The position numbers and the translations under genes were made by a program. DNA of 54,577 bases from an uncultured Sphingomonas sp. (GTDB lineage Bacteria; Pseudomonadota; Alphaproteobacteria; Sphingomonadales; Sphingomonadaceae), in NCBI GenBank assembly GCA_913776255.1, contig CAJYLV010000004.1, forward strand, positions 1-54,577, in the 5' to 3' direction. The notes below the pieces were generated by a model. It saw only the letters and a program-made list of their open reading frames with translations, was not told where the DNA came from and made no database searches. Each line of letters begins with the position of its first letter. Within the stretch, counting starts at the first letter, position 1. This document shows positions 26,428-35,420 of this stretch, one piece after another.

Positions 26428-26688
26428 TTACATCGCGTTCGACATGCCACCCATGTTCGACATCATCATGTCGTTGCTCATCATGGAATCGTTGGCCATC
26501 ATCCCGCCGTTCATGGCGCCGTCGACGGCGGTCATGTTGTCGGTCATGGTGTCCATGCCCTCGGTGGCGTTCATGTCGGTGACCATGGTGTTCTCGGTGC
26601 CCTCGGTCTTCGAACCGCACGCCGAAACCGCGAGAGCGGCCGCCGCGAGTGCCGAGCCGGCCACGAACTTGGTGATGACTGCACGCAT
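26428..26688 (-). CDS. Methionine-rich small lipoprotein
   Basis: An 86-residue protein with a lipoprotein signal peptide ending VSACGS, so the mature chain begins at Cys24. The mature part of about 63 residues is extraordinarily rich in Met (16), Asn, Asp, Gly and Thr, with runs such as SMMSNDMMMSNMGGMSNAM, and has no aromatic residues or predicted fold. Methionine clusters of this kind bind Cu(I) or Ag(I) in periplasmic metal-handling proteins, so a metal-buffering role is an inference; scavenging of oxidants by methionine is the alternative. The ATG at 26688 follows GGGAGC at proper spacing. It has its own terminator and is monocistronic. Confidence 0.78.
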   Translation of the reverse strand: MRAVITKFVAGSALAAAALAVSACGSKTEGTENTMVTDMNATEGMDTMTDNMTAVDGAMNGGMMANDSMMSNDMMMSNMGGMSNAM

Positions 26689-26780
26689 GAAATTGCTCCC
26701 TAGACTATGGATTTGGCGACCCAGCGGCCGTTTTTCTGTTCCCAAATCGCCATGGACATTAATCACAGATGACCGGCCTC

Positions 26781-27470
26781 TCAAGTCTCGTTTTCACCCG
26801 CACAAATTAGGCTATTGAGAAAGGCCTCGGCGGTGAACGCCAGAGCGGCGTCGAAGGTTGCAAGGTCCGCCGACATCCCCAAAGCGGCCGCGCTGGTCAC
26901 CGGATAGTCGGCCAGACCACATGGCACGATCCCGGCAAAGTGTTGCAAATCGGGCGAAAGATTGACCGAAAAGCCATGCAGCGTCACCCAGCGCCGCACA
27001 CGGATGCCGATCGCGCCGATCTTGGCTTCCGCTCCGCCGGCATCATGCGTCCAGATCCCGATCCGGCCCGGCGCGCGGAACGCGGCGATCCCGATCCGCG
27101 CCAGCGCGTCGATCACCCAGCCCTCGACGGCATGGACGAAGCAGCGGACGTCGCGCCCGCGCCGGTTGAGGTCGAGCATGAGGTAGCCGACGCGCTGCCC
27201 CGGGCCATGATAGGTGTAGCGGCCGCCGCGCCCCGCCGGCACGACCGGAAAACGCGGATCGACCAGCTCGACCGGATCGGCGCTGGTCCCCGCGGTATAG
27301 ACGGGCGGATGTTCGAGCAGCCACACCAGTTCGCGCGCCGTGCCCGCTGCGACCGCAGCGGCGCGCGCCTCCATCTCGGCCAGCGCCGCGGCATAGTCGG
27401 TGAGGCCCGGCGTCACCCGCCACTCGATTCCGTCGGGGCCGGCGGCCGCCGTTTCTGCGTTCGTGTCCAC
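26781..27470 (-). CDS. lipB: Octanoyltransferase
   Basis: Transfers octanoyl groups from acyl carrier protein to lipoyl domains of 2-oxoacid dehydrogenases and the glycine cleavage system. The 229-residue protein has [15 protein letters not shown], the [28 protein letters not shown] signature, the catalytic lysine in [23 protein letters not shown] and the acyl-accepting cysteine in [14 protein letters not shown]. The frame stays open far upstream, but the family begins near the GTG at 27470 ([11 protein letters not shown]), which I use. Divergent from the membrane-protein pair downstream of 27595. No lipA is nearby. Confidence 0.9.
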   Translation of the reverse strand: MDTNAETAAAGPDGIEWRVTPGLTDYAAALAEMEARAAAVAAGTARELVWLLEHPPVYTAGTSADPVELVDPRFPVVPAGRGGRYTYHGPGQRVGYLMLDLNRRGRDVRCFVHAVEGWVIDALARIGIAAFRAPGRIGIWTHDAGGAEAKIGAIGIRVRRWVTLHGFSVNLSPDLQHFAGIVPCGLADYPVTSAAALGMSADLATFDAALAFTAEAFLNSLICAGENET

Positions 27471-27594
27471 GCGGCACAGATGCGGACCGTCCGGCCGCTT
27501 GGCAAGCCGCGCGCGCCGACGACGCCCATTGCCGAGCGGCGGAACTGTCCCTAGGCCGCTGGCACGAGGCAACCGCAGGTGGCGTGAGGTGACG

Positions 27595-28416
27595 ATGGTC
27601 AGGATCGGCGACGTGTGGGACCGGACGGTGGACGTCCTGCGCGGGCGGGCAGCGATCCTGACGGGCATCGTGGTGCTGACATTGGTGCTGCCCGGAATCG
27701 TCGCGGGCGCGCTCGGTACGATCGTGCCGCTGTCCGACCCGTTCGTGGTGGCGGTGCCGCTGATCCGCCTCGGCGCGCTGGTGCTGCTGGTGCTCGGCGT
27801 GCTGGCGATGACCGCAGTGGCGAGCGACCCGGCGGTGGATCGCGCGCAGGGGCTGCGGATCGCCGGGCGGCGGCTGCTGCCGGCGCTCGGCGTGTTGACC
27901 GCGCTGGTGCTCGCCGCGATCGCGCTGTTCATCCCGGCGGCGGCGCTGTTCAGGCTGTCGGGCGCGACGCTGAGCGGCGCCGGCACGCCCGACATGTCGC
28001 ACGCCGTGCCGGGCTATGCCGCGGGGGCCGGGCTGCTGGTGCTGCTGGCGGGGCTGTTCGGGCTGTGGCTGAGCGCGCGGATCGTGCCGCTGTTCGGGAT
28101 CGTCGTCAACGAACGCCGCGGGTTCGGTGCGTTGCGCCGCAGCCTGACGCTGACAAGGGGATCGACGCTGAAGCTGATCGGCGTGCTGATCCTCTATTTC
28201 CTCGTGACCACGGTCGTGATGCTCGCGGCCACCTCGGTGGTCGGCGTGATCGCGCGGCTGGTGCTGGGCGGCGACGCGCCGGCGGGCGTCGCCTTCGTGG
28301 TGGCGGTGGTCCGCACCTTGATCTCCGCGGGCGCGACGATGGTGCAGAGCGTGTTCTACGCGCGCTTCTATGTCGCGGCCGTCGAGCGTGAGCAGCGGAT
28401 GGCGCCGCTCGCATGA
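27595..28416 (+). CDS. Multi-spanning membrane protein, unknown function (first of a pair)
   Basis: A 273-residue membrane protein of about six hydrophobic segments, beginning [24 protein letters not shown]. The region [33 protein letters not shown] resembles the glycerophosphoryl diester phosphodiesterase membrane domain found in many integral membrane proteins without the enzyme. No catalytic motif is visible. Its stop overlaps the ATG of the next gene by 4 bp (ATGA), and that gene has a similar layout, so the pair are probably an old tandem duplication and a translationally coupled complex. Function unknown. Confidence 0.78.
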   Translation: MVRIGDVWDRTVDVLRGRAAILTGIVVLTLVLPGIVAGALGTIVPLSDPFVVAVPLIRLGALVLLVLGVLAMTAVASDPAVDRAQGLRIAGRRLLPALGVLTALVLAAIALFIPAAALFRLSGATLSGAGTPDMSHAVPGYAAGAGLLVLLAGLFGLWLSARIVPLFGIVVNERRGFGALRRSLTLTRGSTLKLIGVLILYFLVTTVVMLAATSVVGVIARLVLGGDAPAGVAFVVAVVRTLISAGATMVQSVFYARFYVAAVEREQRMAPLA

Positions 28417-29156
28417 CGATCGGGTTCGCAGGTTTGTTGTCGGTCGTCTGGCGGCTGTTCCGGCGCGACGCCGTGCTGCTGCTGCCGGTGGTCGGCACGT
28501 TCGTCTTCCTGCCGTCGTTCGCGGCGCTGCTGCTGTGCGACCCGGTGCCGCCGCTCCCGGCCGGCCCGCGCGACGAGGCGGTGATGCAGGCGTGGCTCAA
28601 CGCCGTCGCGCTGTGGGGGCAGGGCAACGGCGTCTGGTTCCTGCTCGCCGAACTGGTCGGCACGTTCGGGATCGCGGCGATCGCGCTGTTTCTGCTCGAG
28701 CCCGACCGGCTGACGGTCGGGCAGGCGCTGGGGCAGGCGATCGTGCGGCTGGTGGCGTTCACGATCGCGACCGCCGCGATCGCGGTGCCGGTGGCGATGG
28801 GACTGTGGATGCTGGTGCTGCCCGGGCTGTACGTGCAGGCGCGGCTGATCGTCGCGGTGCCGGCGATGGCGCGGCACCCGGCGCTGCGGCCGCTCGCCTC
28901 GCTGCGGCTCAGCTGGAAGATGACCAAGGGGCTGGATCGCGCGCTGACTGGCGCGCTGGTCACGCTGTTCCTCGTGCAATGGCTGGCGGTGTCGCCGCTG
29001 CTGCTCGCCGACGAGGCGTTGCGCAGCGGCGCGGGCAATCCGCTGGCGCTGGCGCTGGTCGACGCGCTGATTGCGGGCGTCGGCGCGGCCTATGCCACCG
29101 CGACGCTGTTGCTCGGCGTCGTCGCCTACCGGGTACGCGCCAGCAAGGGCACCTGA
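28413..29156 (+). CDS. Multi-spanning membrane protein, unknown function (second of a pair)
   Basis: A 247-residue membrane protein with about six hydrophobic helices, starting within the ATGA overlap of the previous gene. The order of segments (N-terminal amphipathic stretch, paired helices, a LVLPGLYVQARLIVAVPAMARHP block and an LRLSWKMTKGLDRAL block) parallels the upstream protein, supporting common ancestry. No catalytic residues stand out. Its last 31 bp overlap the convergent GNAT gene. Function unknown; a role in membrane or lipid handling is only a guess from the fold class. Confidence 0.78.
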   Translation: MTIGFAGLLSVVWRLFRRDAVLLLPVVGTFVFLPSFAALLLCDPVPPLPAGPRDEAVMQAWLNAVALWGQGNGVWFLLAELVGTFGIAAIALFLLEPDRLTVGQALGQAIVRLVAFTIATAAIAVPVAMGLWMLVLPGLYVQARLIVAVPAMARHPALRPLASLRLSWKMTKGLDRALTGALVTLFLVQWLAVSPLLLADEALRSGAGNPLALALVDALIAGVGAAYATATLLLGVVAYRVRASKGT

Positions 29157-29728
29157 GGCGCGGCGTCGGCGGGGAGCACGCCGAGCACGCGCGGATCGGT
29201 GAACGTCTCGACCGTCCGCTTGGTCGCGACGAAGCCCTGCGCACGGTAGAAGCCGAGCGCGCGCGGATGGTCGAGCGTACAGGTGTGCAGCCAGACCCGC
29301 TCGACGCCGCCGCGCCACGCGAGTCCCAGCGCCTGCGCCATCAGCCACCGTCCGAGCCCGCGCCCGGCCAGTTCGGGAATGAGCGCGAAATAGCCGATCT
29401 CGCACGCGGCGGCGTGGCGGAAGTCCAGTTCGAGCAATCCGACCTCGACCCCGGCGCGATCGACCGCGGCATAGACCTCGACCGCGGGATCGTGGATGAT
29501 CGCGGTGAGCGCCGCATCGTCCATGACCAGCCGCGAGAACCACAGCCAGCGCGCCCCGACCCGCCGGAACAACGCGCGGTATTTGTCGCGCGACGGCCGC
29601 TCCCAGCGCACCAGCCGCAGCGACGCGTCGGGGAGCGCGCGCGGGCGCGGCCGCGTGGTCATCACCAGCGTGGTCACGATCGTCGCGACCTGGTCGTCGC
29701 GCACGTCGGTCAGCCCGGACATCGTCAC
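29126..29728 (-). CDS. GNAT family N-acetyltransferase
   Basis: A roughly 200-residue acetyltransferase. The core is VGLLELDFRHAAACEIGYFALIPELAGRGLGRWLMAQAL, containing the Q/RxxGxG/A acetyl-CoA loop (AGRGLG), followed by VERVWLHTCTLDHPRALGFYRAQGFV. The start is a GTG at 29728 that overlaps the hemF TGA (GTGA), or an ATG two codons further in. Coupled to hemF but with no obvious functional link; substrate unknown. It converges on the membrane-protein pair with a 31-bp overlap. Confidence 0.86.
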   Translation of the reverse strand: MTMSGLTDVRDDQVATIVTTLVMTTRPRPRALPDASLRLVRWERPSRDKYRALFRRVGARWLWFSRLVMDDAALTAIIHDPAVEVYAAVDRAGVEVGLLELDFRHAAACEIGYFALIPELAGRGLGRWLMAQALGLAWRGGVERVWLHTCTLDHPRALGFYRAQGFVATKRTVETFTDPRVLGVLPADAAPQVPLLARTR

Positions 29729-30567
29729 GCCCAGGTCGCGACGGGCGGCAGGCTCATCAGGATCGCGTCGATATTGCCGCCGGTCTTCAGCCCGAACAGC
29801 GTGCCGCGGTCATAGACGAGGTTGAACTCGGCATAGCGCCCGCGCCACGCGCGCTGCTCGGCGATGTCGGCCTCGCTGAACGGCATGTCCATCCGCCGCC
29901 GCACGATCCGCGGATAGGCGTCGAGGAACGCGCGTCCGACATCCTGCGTGAACGCGAAGTTGCGCGCGAAATCGCCTTCGAGGTGATCGTAGAAGATCCC
30001 CCCGACCCCGCGATGCACCTGCCGGTGCGGGATGTAGAAATAGTCGTCGGCCCATTTCCTGAAGCGCGGGTAATGATCCGGGTCGTGCGCATCGCAGGCG
30101 CGCGCCAGCGTCGCGTGGAAATCCTCGGTATCCGCGGCGATCGGCAGCGGCGGGTTGAGGTCGGCGCCGCCCCCGAACCACCGCTTGGTGGTGACGAGGA
30201 AGCGCGTGTTCATATGCACCGCCGGCACATGCGGGTTGGCCATATGCGCGACGAGGCTGATCCCGGTGGCGAAGAAGCGCGGATCGTCGCCCGCGCCGTG
30301 GATGGTCTTGCCGAACTCGCCCTCGAACGTGCCGCCGACCGTCGAGACGTTGACGCCGACCTTCTCGAACACGCGGCCCTTCATCACGCCGCGTACTCCG
30401 CCGCCGCCGGGCAGGCCGCCCGGATCGTGGCGGTCCCAGGGCGTATAGTCGAACCCGGCATCCGATCCCGCCTCGCGCTCGATCGCCTCGAACTCGGCGC
30501 AGATCCGGTCGCGCAACTCCTCGAACCAGGCGCGCGCGGCGGCCTGTTCGTCATCCAGCGTCATCAT
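29725..30567 (-). CDS. hemF: Oxygen-dependent coproporphyrinogen III oxidase
   Basis: Converts coproporphyrinogen III to protoporphyrinogen IX with O2 in haem biosynthesis. The 280-residue protein carries the family signature AVHMNTRFLVTTKRWFGGGADLNPPLP with the catalytic region, and the C-terminal EFNLVYDRGTLFGLKTGGNIDAILMSLPP block, so it is full length. It is translationally coupled to the GNAT gene downstream. The anaerobic enzyme HemN is not in this window. Divergent from the VirJ-like gene. Confidence 0.95.
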   Translation of the reverse strand: MMTLDDEQAAARAWFEELRDRICAEFEAIEREAGSDAGFDYTPWDRHDPGGLPGGGGVRGVMKGRVFEKVGVNVSTVGGTFEGEFGKTIHGAGDDPRFFATGISLVAHMANPHVPAVHMNTRFLVTTKRWFGGGADLNPPLPIAADTEDFHATLARACDAHDPDHYPRFRKWADDYFYIPHRQVHRGVGGIFYDHLEGDFARNFAFTQDVGRAFLDAYPRIVRRRMDMPFSEADIAEQRAWRGRYAEFNLVYDRGTLFGLKTGGNIDAILMSLPPVATWA

Positions 30568-30631
30568 GCCGCCGGCCTAGCGCGTCGCTGCGCGCTGGCC
30601 AAGGCGCAGCGGCGATGGCAGAGCGGCGCCC

Positions 30632-31408
30632 ATGAACGCCAAATCCTTCTGGCGCGGGGTGCGCGTGACCGCGGTCAGCTCCGCCTTCGTGTGCGCGATG
30701 GTCGCGGCGGGCGGCTATTTCGACCGCGATCCGTACCACCTCTATCCGGCGCAGCCGCCCGCACGGCCGATCGGCGTCGTCAACATTTCGGGCGACATGG
30801 GGCTGCGCTTCCTGCTCGGCGCATCGACCTCGCGCGGGTTGACCGAGCATCGTGTCACGGTGCTCGGCGTCTCGTCGCCGGTCTTCTTCCGCTTCCGCCG
30901 TACCCGCGAGGAGGTCGACGCGTTCGTCGCCGATGCGGTGCGCACCGCGCTGAAACGCACCGGGCAGCAGCGTCTGGTGGTGATGGGGCAATCCTATGGC
31001 GCGGATGTCGTTCAGACCGGGCTGGCGCATCTTCCCGCCGACCTGCGCCGCCATGTCGCCCGGATCGTGCTGATCCTGCCGGGCGAGACGGTGTTCTACC
31101 GCGCCGATCCGACCGGCTGGGTCTATCGCGGCACGCCCGACAGTTACGGCGTGGAGACGGGCAATATGCTGACCTGGGCGCCGCTGACCTGCATCTATGG
31201 CGACGAGGAGGACGACAGTCTGTGCCCGAAGCTGCGCGTGCCCGGCGCGACGATCATCGCGATGCCGGGCGGGCACAATCTCCACCACGACGCCGACGGC
31301 CTGCTCGCGCACGTCCTCGGCGCGGTGGCGCGCGCTACGTCGCCGGCCAGCCGTCCGTCTGCCGCAGCGCCTCGCCCAGCAGCATCGCCCCCGCCACCGC
31401 GACGTTGA
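30632..31408 (+). CDS. VirJ/AcvB-like periplasmic alpha/beta hydrolase
   Basis: A 258-residue exported protein (signal anchor VTAVSSAFVCAMVAAGGYF) matching the VirJ/AcvB virulence-factor family, known in Agrobacterium as a periplasmic lysyl-phosphatidylglycerol hydrolase. The nucleophile elbow is LVVMGQSYGADVVQTGLAHLP; NISGDMGLRF corresponds to the family SGDxG motif, and DSLCPKL plus MPGGHNLHHD give the conserved Cys and the catalytic His region. The last 24 residues (Ala/Pro/Ser-rich, ending PPPPRR) lie antisense to the 3' end of trmL and are probably a non-conserved tail. No lpiA or mprF gene is seen beside it. Confidence 0.78.
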   Translation: MNAKSFWRGVRVTAVSSAFVCAMVAAGGYFDRDPYHLYPAQPPARPIGVVNISGDMGLRFLLGASTSRGLTEHRVTVLGVSSPVFFRFRRTREEVDAFVADAVRTALKRTGQQRLVVMGQSYGADVVQTGLAHLPADLRRHVARIVLILPGETVFYRADPTGWVYRGTPDSYGVETGNMLTWAPLTCIYGDEEDDSLCPKLRVPGATIIAMPGGHNLHHDADGLLAHVLGAVARATSPASRPSAAAPRPAASPPPPRR

Positions 31409-31787
31409 GCGAGCGCAGTCCGGCGCGCATCGGCACGCGCACGCGCAGGTCGGCGCGCTCGTGCACCGCGGCGGGCACGCCCGCGCCCTCGCTGCCCAGC
31501 AACAAAATGTCATCGGCCGCGAAGCGCGCCGCGGTCAGCGGCACCGCGCCGGTGGTGGTCGCCAGCACGATCCGGCCTATACTGGCGGCGAGGAATGCGT
31601 CCCAATCGGCGTGGCGGCGCACCGCCACCTTGCCGGCATAGTCCATTCCCGAGCGCGCCAGCGCGCGATCGCTCCACGGAAAGCCCATCGGCTCGATCAG
31701 ATCGACCGCGACGTCGAGGCACGCGCCGAGCCGCAGCAGCGTGCCGACGTTGCCCGCGATGTCCGGCTGATAGAGCGCGATCCGCAT
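31335..31787 (-). CDS. trmL: tRNA (cytidine/uridine(34)-2'-O)-methyltransferase
   Basis: A minimal 150-residue SPOUT methyltransferase that 2'-O-methylates the wobble base of two tRNA-Leu species using SAM. MRIALYQPDIAGNVGTLLRLGACL at the N-terminus, LIEPMGFPWSDRALARSGMDY, and the knot-forming LLLGSEGAGVPAAVHERADLRVRVPMRAGLRSLNVAVAGAMLLGEAL are all typical. The ATG at 31787 fits the family start. The open frame continues upstream antisense to petA and is discounted. The 3' 74 bp overlap the convergent VirJ-like gene. Divergent from petA. Confidence 0.93.
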   Translation of the reverse strand: MRIALYQPDIAGNVGTLLRLGACLDVAVDLIEPMGFPWSDRALARSGMDYAGKVAVRRHADWDAFLAASIGRIVLATTTGAVPLTAARFAADDILLLGSEGAGVPAAVHERADLRVRVPMRAGLRSLNVAVAGAMLLGEALRQTDGWPAT

Positions 31788-31955
31788 CGCCGCGGTCCTT
31801 ACCGACGCAAAATGCTGTTGGCAAAGCGGCGAGGGCACGGCTATCAGGCCGGAAAGGCCGCCGTGGGGACGGGCAGGCCACAGGCGGGGAGCAACAGTGT
31901 CGCATGCGGCATCAGCCACCCGCCGGACAGAGGAACGGGCAGAGGTGTGACGCGA

Positions 31956-32540
31956 ATGGCGATGGCAGAGCAGGAAATCCCCCTCGGCGAAGATCCCGCG
32001 CCCTATCATGAGGAAGCGCACGATCCGCGCCGCCGCGACTTTATCAACATCGCCGCGGTGTCGTTCGCCGGCGTGGGCGCGGTCGCGATCGTCCTGCCGC
32101 TGATCAACCAGATGAACCCGTCGGCGGACGTGCTGGCGCTGTCCACCACCGAGATTGACATTTCGAAGATCGCGCCGGGGCAGGCGATCAAGGCGAGCTT
32201 CCGCAAGCAGCCGCTGTTCGTCCGCAACCTGACGCCGAAGGAGATCGGCGAGGCCGATGCGGTCGACGTCTCCTCGCTGCGCGATCCGCAGACGCTGGAA
32301 GAGCGCACCAAGGCGGGCAAGAAGAACTGGCTGATCACGCTCGGCGTCTGCACACATCTCGGCTGCGTGCCGCTGGGCGCGGGCGAGGGCGAGAACAAGG
32401 GGCCGTTCGGCGGCTATTTCTGCCCGTGTCACGGCTCGGCCTATGACACCGCCGGGCGCATCCGGCAGGGGCCGGCGCCGCAGAACCTGCACGTGCCCGA
32501 CTATACGTTCAATTCCGACACCGTCGTCACGGTCGGCTGA
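31956..32540 (+). CDS. petA: Ubiquinol-cytochrome c reductase Rieske iron-sulfur subunit
   Basis: Rieske 2Fe-2S subunit of the cytochrome bc1 complex, taking an electron from ubiquinol to cytochrome c1. The 194-residue protein has an N-terminal twin-arginine-like anchor ([31 protein letters not shown]), consistent with Tat export. The cluster ligands are in [13 protein letters not shown] and [23 protein letters not shown], including the disulfide cysteines. ATG 31956 or 31962 could be the start. First gene of petABC, 14 bp before petB. Confidence 0.95.
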   Translation: MAMAEQEIPLGEDPAPYHEEAHDPRRRDFINIAAVSFAGVGAVAIVLPLINQMNPSADVLALSTTEIDISKIAPGQAIKASFRKQPLFVRNLTPKEIGEADAVDVSSLRDPQTLEERTKAGKKNWLITLGVCTHLGCVPLGAGEGENKGPFGGYFCPCHGSAYDTAGRIRQGPAPQNLHVPDYTFNSDTVVTVG

Positions 32541-32554
32541 GGGGAGATACCGAC

Positions 32555-33841
32555 ATGAGCTTTCCCTGGGCCAAGCATTACGAGCCGAAGGCGCCGCTGA
32601 TGCGCTGGATGGACGAGAAGCTGCCGCTGCCGCGCCTCGTCTACAACGCGATCGGCGCTGGCTATCCGGTGCCGCGCAACCTCAATTATTTCTGGAACTT
32701 CGGCGTGCTCGCGGGCGCGGCTCTGGTCATCCAGATCGTCACCGGCGTCGTGCTGGCGATGCATTATGCCGCCAATGCCGGGGTCGCGTTCGGCTCGGTC
32801 GAAAGCATCATGCGCGACGTCAACGCCGGCTGGTTCCTGCGCTATGCGCACGCCAACGGCGCGTCGATGTTCCTCGCCGTGGTGTACATCCACATTGGCC
32901 GCGGGCTCTATTACGGGTCGTACAAGGCGCCGCGCGAGATGGTGTGGCTGCTGGGCGTCGTGATCTTCCTGCTGATGATGGCGACCGCGTTCATGGGCTA
33001 TGTGCTCCCCTGGGGGCAGATGAGCTTCTGGGGCGCGCAGGTCATTACCGGCTTCTTCTCGGCGATCCCGCTGGTCGGCGAGACGATCCGCGTGTGGCTG
33101 CTCGGCGGGTTCGCGCCCGACAACGCCGCGCTCAACCGCTTCTTCTCGCTCCACTATCTGCTGCCGTTCGTGATCGCTGGGGTCATCATCCTCCACATCT
33201 GGGCGCTGCACATTCCGGGGTCGAACAACCCGACCGGCGTCGACGTGAAGGGCGAGCAGGACACGGTCCCGTTCCACCCATACTACACCGCCAAGGACGG
33301 CGTCGGCGTCGGCGTGTTCTTCCTGATCTTCGCGCTGTTCGTGTTCTTCTCGCCGAACCTGCTGGGTCACCCGGACAATTACATCGAGGCGAACCCGCTC
33401 TCGACCCCGGCGCACATCGTGCCGGAATGGTACTTCCTGCCGTTCTACGCGATCCTGAAGAGCTTCACCGCGGACTTCATCCTGCCCGCGAAGCTGTGGG
33501 GCGTGCTGGCGATGTTCGGCTCGATCCTGCTGCTGTTCTTCCTGCCGTGGCTGGATGCCTCGCCGGTGCGTTCGGCCAATTATCGTCCGACCTACCGTTG
33601 GTTCCTGCTCGTGCTGCTGCTCGACGTGCTGGTGCTCGGCTATGTCGGCGGGGCCGAGGCGACCGCGCGCAACGTGATGATGGGCCAGATCGCGGCGGGC
33701 TATTATTTCGCGCACTTCCTCATCATCCTGCCGCTGGTGTCGGCGGCCGAGCGTCCGCGCCCGCTGCCCAATTCGATCACCGAGGCGGTGCTGGCGAAGC
33801 ACGGCGGCACCAGCCCCGCGCAGACCGCGATGGCGAGCTGA
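32555..33841 (+). CDS. petB: Cytochrome b of the bc1 complex
   Basis: The 428-residue membrane subunit with two b haems and both quinone sites. Segments recognised include [28 protein letters not shown], the Qo-site [25 protein letters not shown], paired haem histidines in [24 protein letters not shown] and [13 protein letters not shown], and the conserved [13 protein letters not shown]. About eight transmembrane helices. A separate cytochrome c1 gene follows, so this is not a fused b/c1. RBS GGGGAGAT precedes the ATG. Confidence 0.96.
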   Translation: MSFPWAKHYEPKAPLMRWMDEKLPLPRLVYNAIGAGYPVPRNLNYFWNFGVLAGAALVIQIVTGVVLAMHYAANAGVAFGSVESIMRDVNAGWFLRYAHANGASMFLAVVYIHIGRGLYYGSYKAPREMVWLLGVVIFLLMMATAFMGYVLPWGQMSFWGAQVITGFFSAIPLVGETIRVWLLGGFAPDNAALNRFFSLHYLLPFVIAGVIILHIWALHIPGSNNPTGVDVKGEQDTVPFHPYYTAKDGVGVGVFFLIFALFVFFSPNLLGHPDNYIEANPLSTPAHIVPEWYFLPFYAILKSFTADFILPAKLWGVLAMFGSILLLFFLPWLDASPVRSANYRPTYRWFLLVLLLDVLVLGYVGGAEATARNVMMGQIAAGYYFAHFLIILPLVSAAERPRPLPNSITEAVLAKHGGTSPAQTAMAS

Positions 33842-33871
33842 GACAGAGACGAAGAGGGGATTCGACAGAAG

Positions 33872-34714
33872 ATGGTTCGTCTCATTTCACTGCTGGTCGG
33901 CGCGGGGTTCGTCTTCGTGCTGGCGCTGGCGCTCTTCTTCACCGCGAAGGACGCGATCCAGAACCCGGCACCGCACACCGCAGAACATGCGTTCCATGAG
34001 CATCCCGAGGACATTCACCTGTCCTCGGCGGGGTTGTTCGGGAAGTTCGATCGCGCGCAGCTGCAGCGCGGCTTCCAAGTCTACAAGGAAGTCTGCGCCG
34101 CCTGCCACTCGCTGAAATACGTCTCGTTCCGCGACCTGCAGAAGATCGGCTATAACGAGGCCGAGGTGAAGGCGATCGCCAACCAGTGGGTGATCGAACA
34201 GCCGAGCGTGAACCCGGAGACGGGCGAGGCGGCGACGCGCAAGAACCTGCCGTCGGATCACTTCCCGTCGCCGTTCGCCAACGAGGTCGCGGCACGCGCG
34301 GCGAACAACAACGCGCTGCCGCCCGACCTGTCGCTGATGACCAAGGCGCGCGAGGACGGCTCGAACTACGTCCATGCGCTCATCACCGGCTATCGCGACC
34401 AGCCGGCCGAGCTGCTGCGCGAGTTCCCCGACGCCAAGACGCCGGAAGGGCTGCACTACAATCCGTATTTCGCGAACCTCAACATCGCGATGCCGCCCCC
34501 GATCACCTCGGACGGACAGGTGACCTATTCAGACGGCACCAAGGCGACCAAGGACCAGATGGCGCGCGACGTCGCCGCGTTCCTGACCTGGACCGCCGAA
34601 CCCAACCTCGAGGCGCGCCATGCCGCGGGCGTCGCGGTGGTGATCTTCCTGCTGATCTTCGTCTATCTGACGTGGGGCGCCTATCAGAACGTGTGGCGCG
34701 ACGTGAAGCATTGA
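33872..34714 (+). CDS. petC: Cytochrome c1 of the bc1 complex
   Basis: The 280-residue haem c subunit that passes electrons to soluble cytochrome c. It has an N-terminal hydrophobic signal/anchor (LLVGAGFVFVLALALFFTAKDAI), a CAACHSLKYVSF haem-binding CxxCH motif, the axial-ligand region LNIAMPPPITSDGQVTYSDG, and a C-terminal membrane anchor (VAVVIFLLIFVYLTWGAYQNVW). It is the last gene of petABC, 30 bp after petB, and is followed by a strong intrinsic terminator at 34753. Confidence 0.95.
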   Translation: MVRLISLLVGAGFVFVLALALFFTAKDAIQNPAPHTAEHAFHEHPEDIHLSSAGLFGKFDRAQLQRGFQVYKEVCAACHSLKYVSFRDLQKIGYNEAEVKAIANQWVIEQPSVNPETGEAATRKNLPSDHFPSPFANEVAARAANNNALPPDLSLMTKAREDGSNYVHALITGYRDQPAELLREFPDAKTPEGLHYNPYFANLNIAMPPPITSDGQVTYSDGTKATKDQMARDVAAFLTWTAEPNLEARHAAGVAVVIFLLIFVYLTWGAYQNVWRDVKH

Positions 34715-34752
34715 GCGGGCAGCCAGCGACGATATGATGTCGACCGATTGGC

Positions 34753-34784
34753 GGCGACCGGGGCACTCCCCCGGTCGCCGTTTT
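34753..34784 (+). terminator. Intrinsic terminator of petABC
   Basis: GGCGACCGGGG and CCCCGGTCGCC form a perfect stem with a short loop and are followed by GTTTT, 38 bp after the petC stop and just before apt. Confidence 0.88.
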
Positions 34785-34800
34785 CGTGTAGGCGGGGCGC

Positions 34801-35331
34801 ATGAACGACGACCTCAAGGCGCTGATCCGCACCATCCCCGACTTTCCCAAGCCGGGCATCCAGTTCCGCGACATCACCACGTTGCTGCTGTCGCCGCACG
34901 GGCTCGCGACCTGCGTCGCGCGGATGGTGGCGGCGGTCGACGGCCCGGTCGACCTCGTCGCCGGGGTCGAGGCGCGCGGCTTCCTCTTCGCCGCCGCGCT
35001 CGCCATCCCCTTGCAGGCCGGCGTGCTGCTGATCCGCAAGGACGGAAAATTGCCGGGCGCGACGATCGCCGAGGATTATGCACTGGAATATGGCACCGAC
35101 CGGATCGCGATCCATGCCGACGCCTGCGCACCCGGTGCGCGCGTGCTGCTCGTTGACGATCTGATCGCGACCGGCGGCACCGCCCGTGCCGCGGTGCGGC
35201 TGCTCCGCAAGGCGGGAGCGGTGGTCGACCAGGCACAATTCGTCGTCGACCTGCCCGATCTCGGCGGCGCCGACCTGCTGCGCGCCGAGGACATTGCGGT
35301 GACGTCGCTGGTTGCCTTTCCCGGCCACTGA
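34801..35331 (+). CDS. apt: Adenine phosphoribosyltransferase
   Basis: Purine salvage enzyme joining adenine to PRPP to form AMP. At 176 residues it is the usual length. It begins MNDDLKALIRTIPDFPKPGIQFRDITTLL, contains VDLVAGVEARGFLFAAALA and GVLLIRKDGKLPG, and the PRPP-binding loop RVLLVDDLIATGGTARAAVRLL. It follows the petABC terminator by 17 bp, so transcription probably starts within or just after the terminator region. No other purine genes are close. Confidence 0.94.
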   Translation: MNDDLKALIRTIPDFPKPGIQFRDITTLLLSPHGLATCVARMVAAVDGPVDLVAGVEARGFLFAAALAIPLQAGVLLIRKDGKLPGATIAEDYALEYGTDRIAIHADACAPGARVLLVDDLIATGGTARAAVRLLRKAGAVVDQAQFVVDLPDLGGADLLRAEDIAVTSLVAFPGH

Positions 35332-35341
35332 ATGCGTCACC

Positions 35342-35366
35342 GGAACCGCGCCGCCCCACCCTCGTT
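35342..35366 (+). promoter_or_regulatory. EcfG-type general stress promoter
   Basis: GGAAC (35342-35346), 16 bp, CGTT (35363-35366): an exact match to the alphaproteobacterial EcfG consensus GGAAC-N16/17-CGTT. It is 55 bp upstream of the start codon of the secreted protein at 35421, in the short gap after apt. EcfG itself is encoded in this window at 42751. Confidence 0.7.
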
Positions 35367-35420
35367 GATTTCGATCGGCGGCGCGTTCTGCCGCCTTGCT
35401 CCATGTGAGGAGATGCCACG

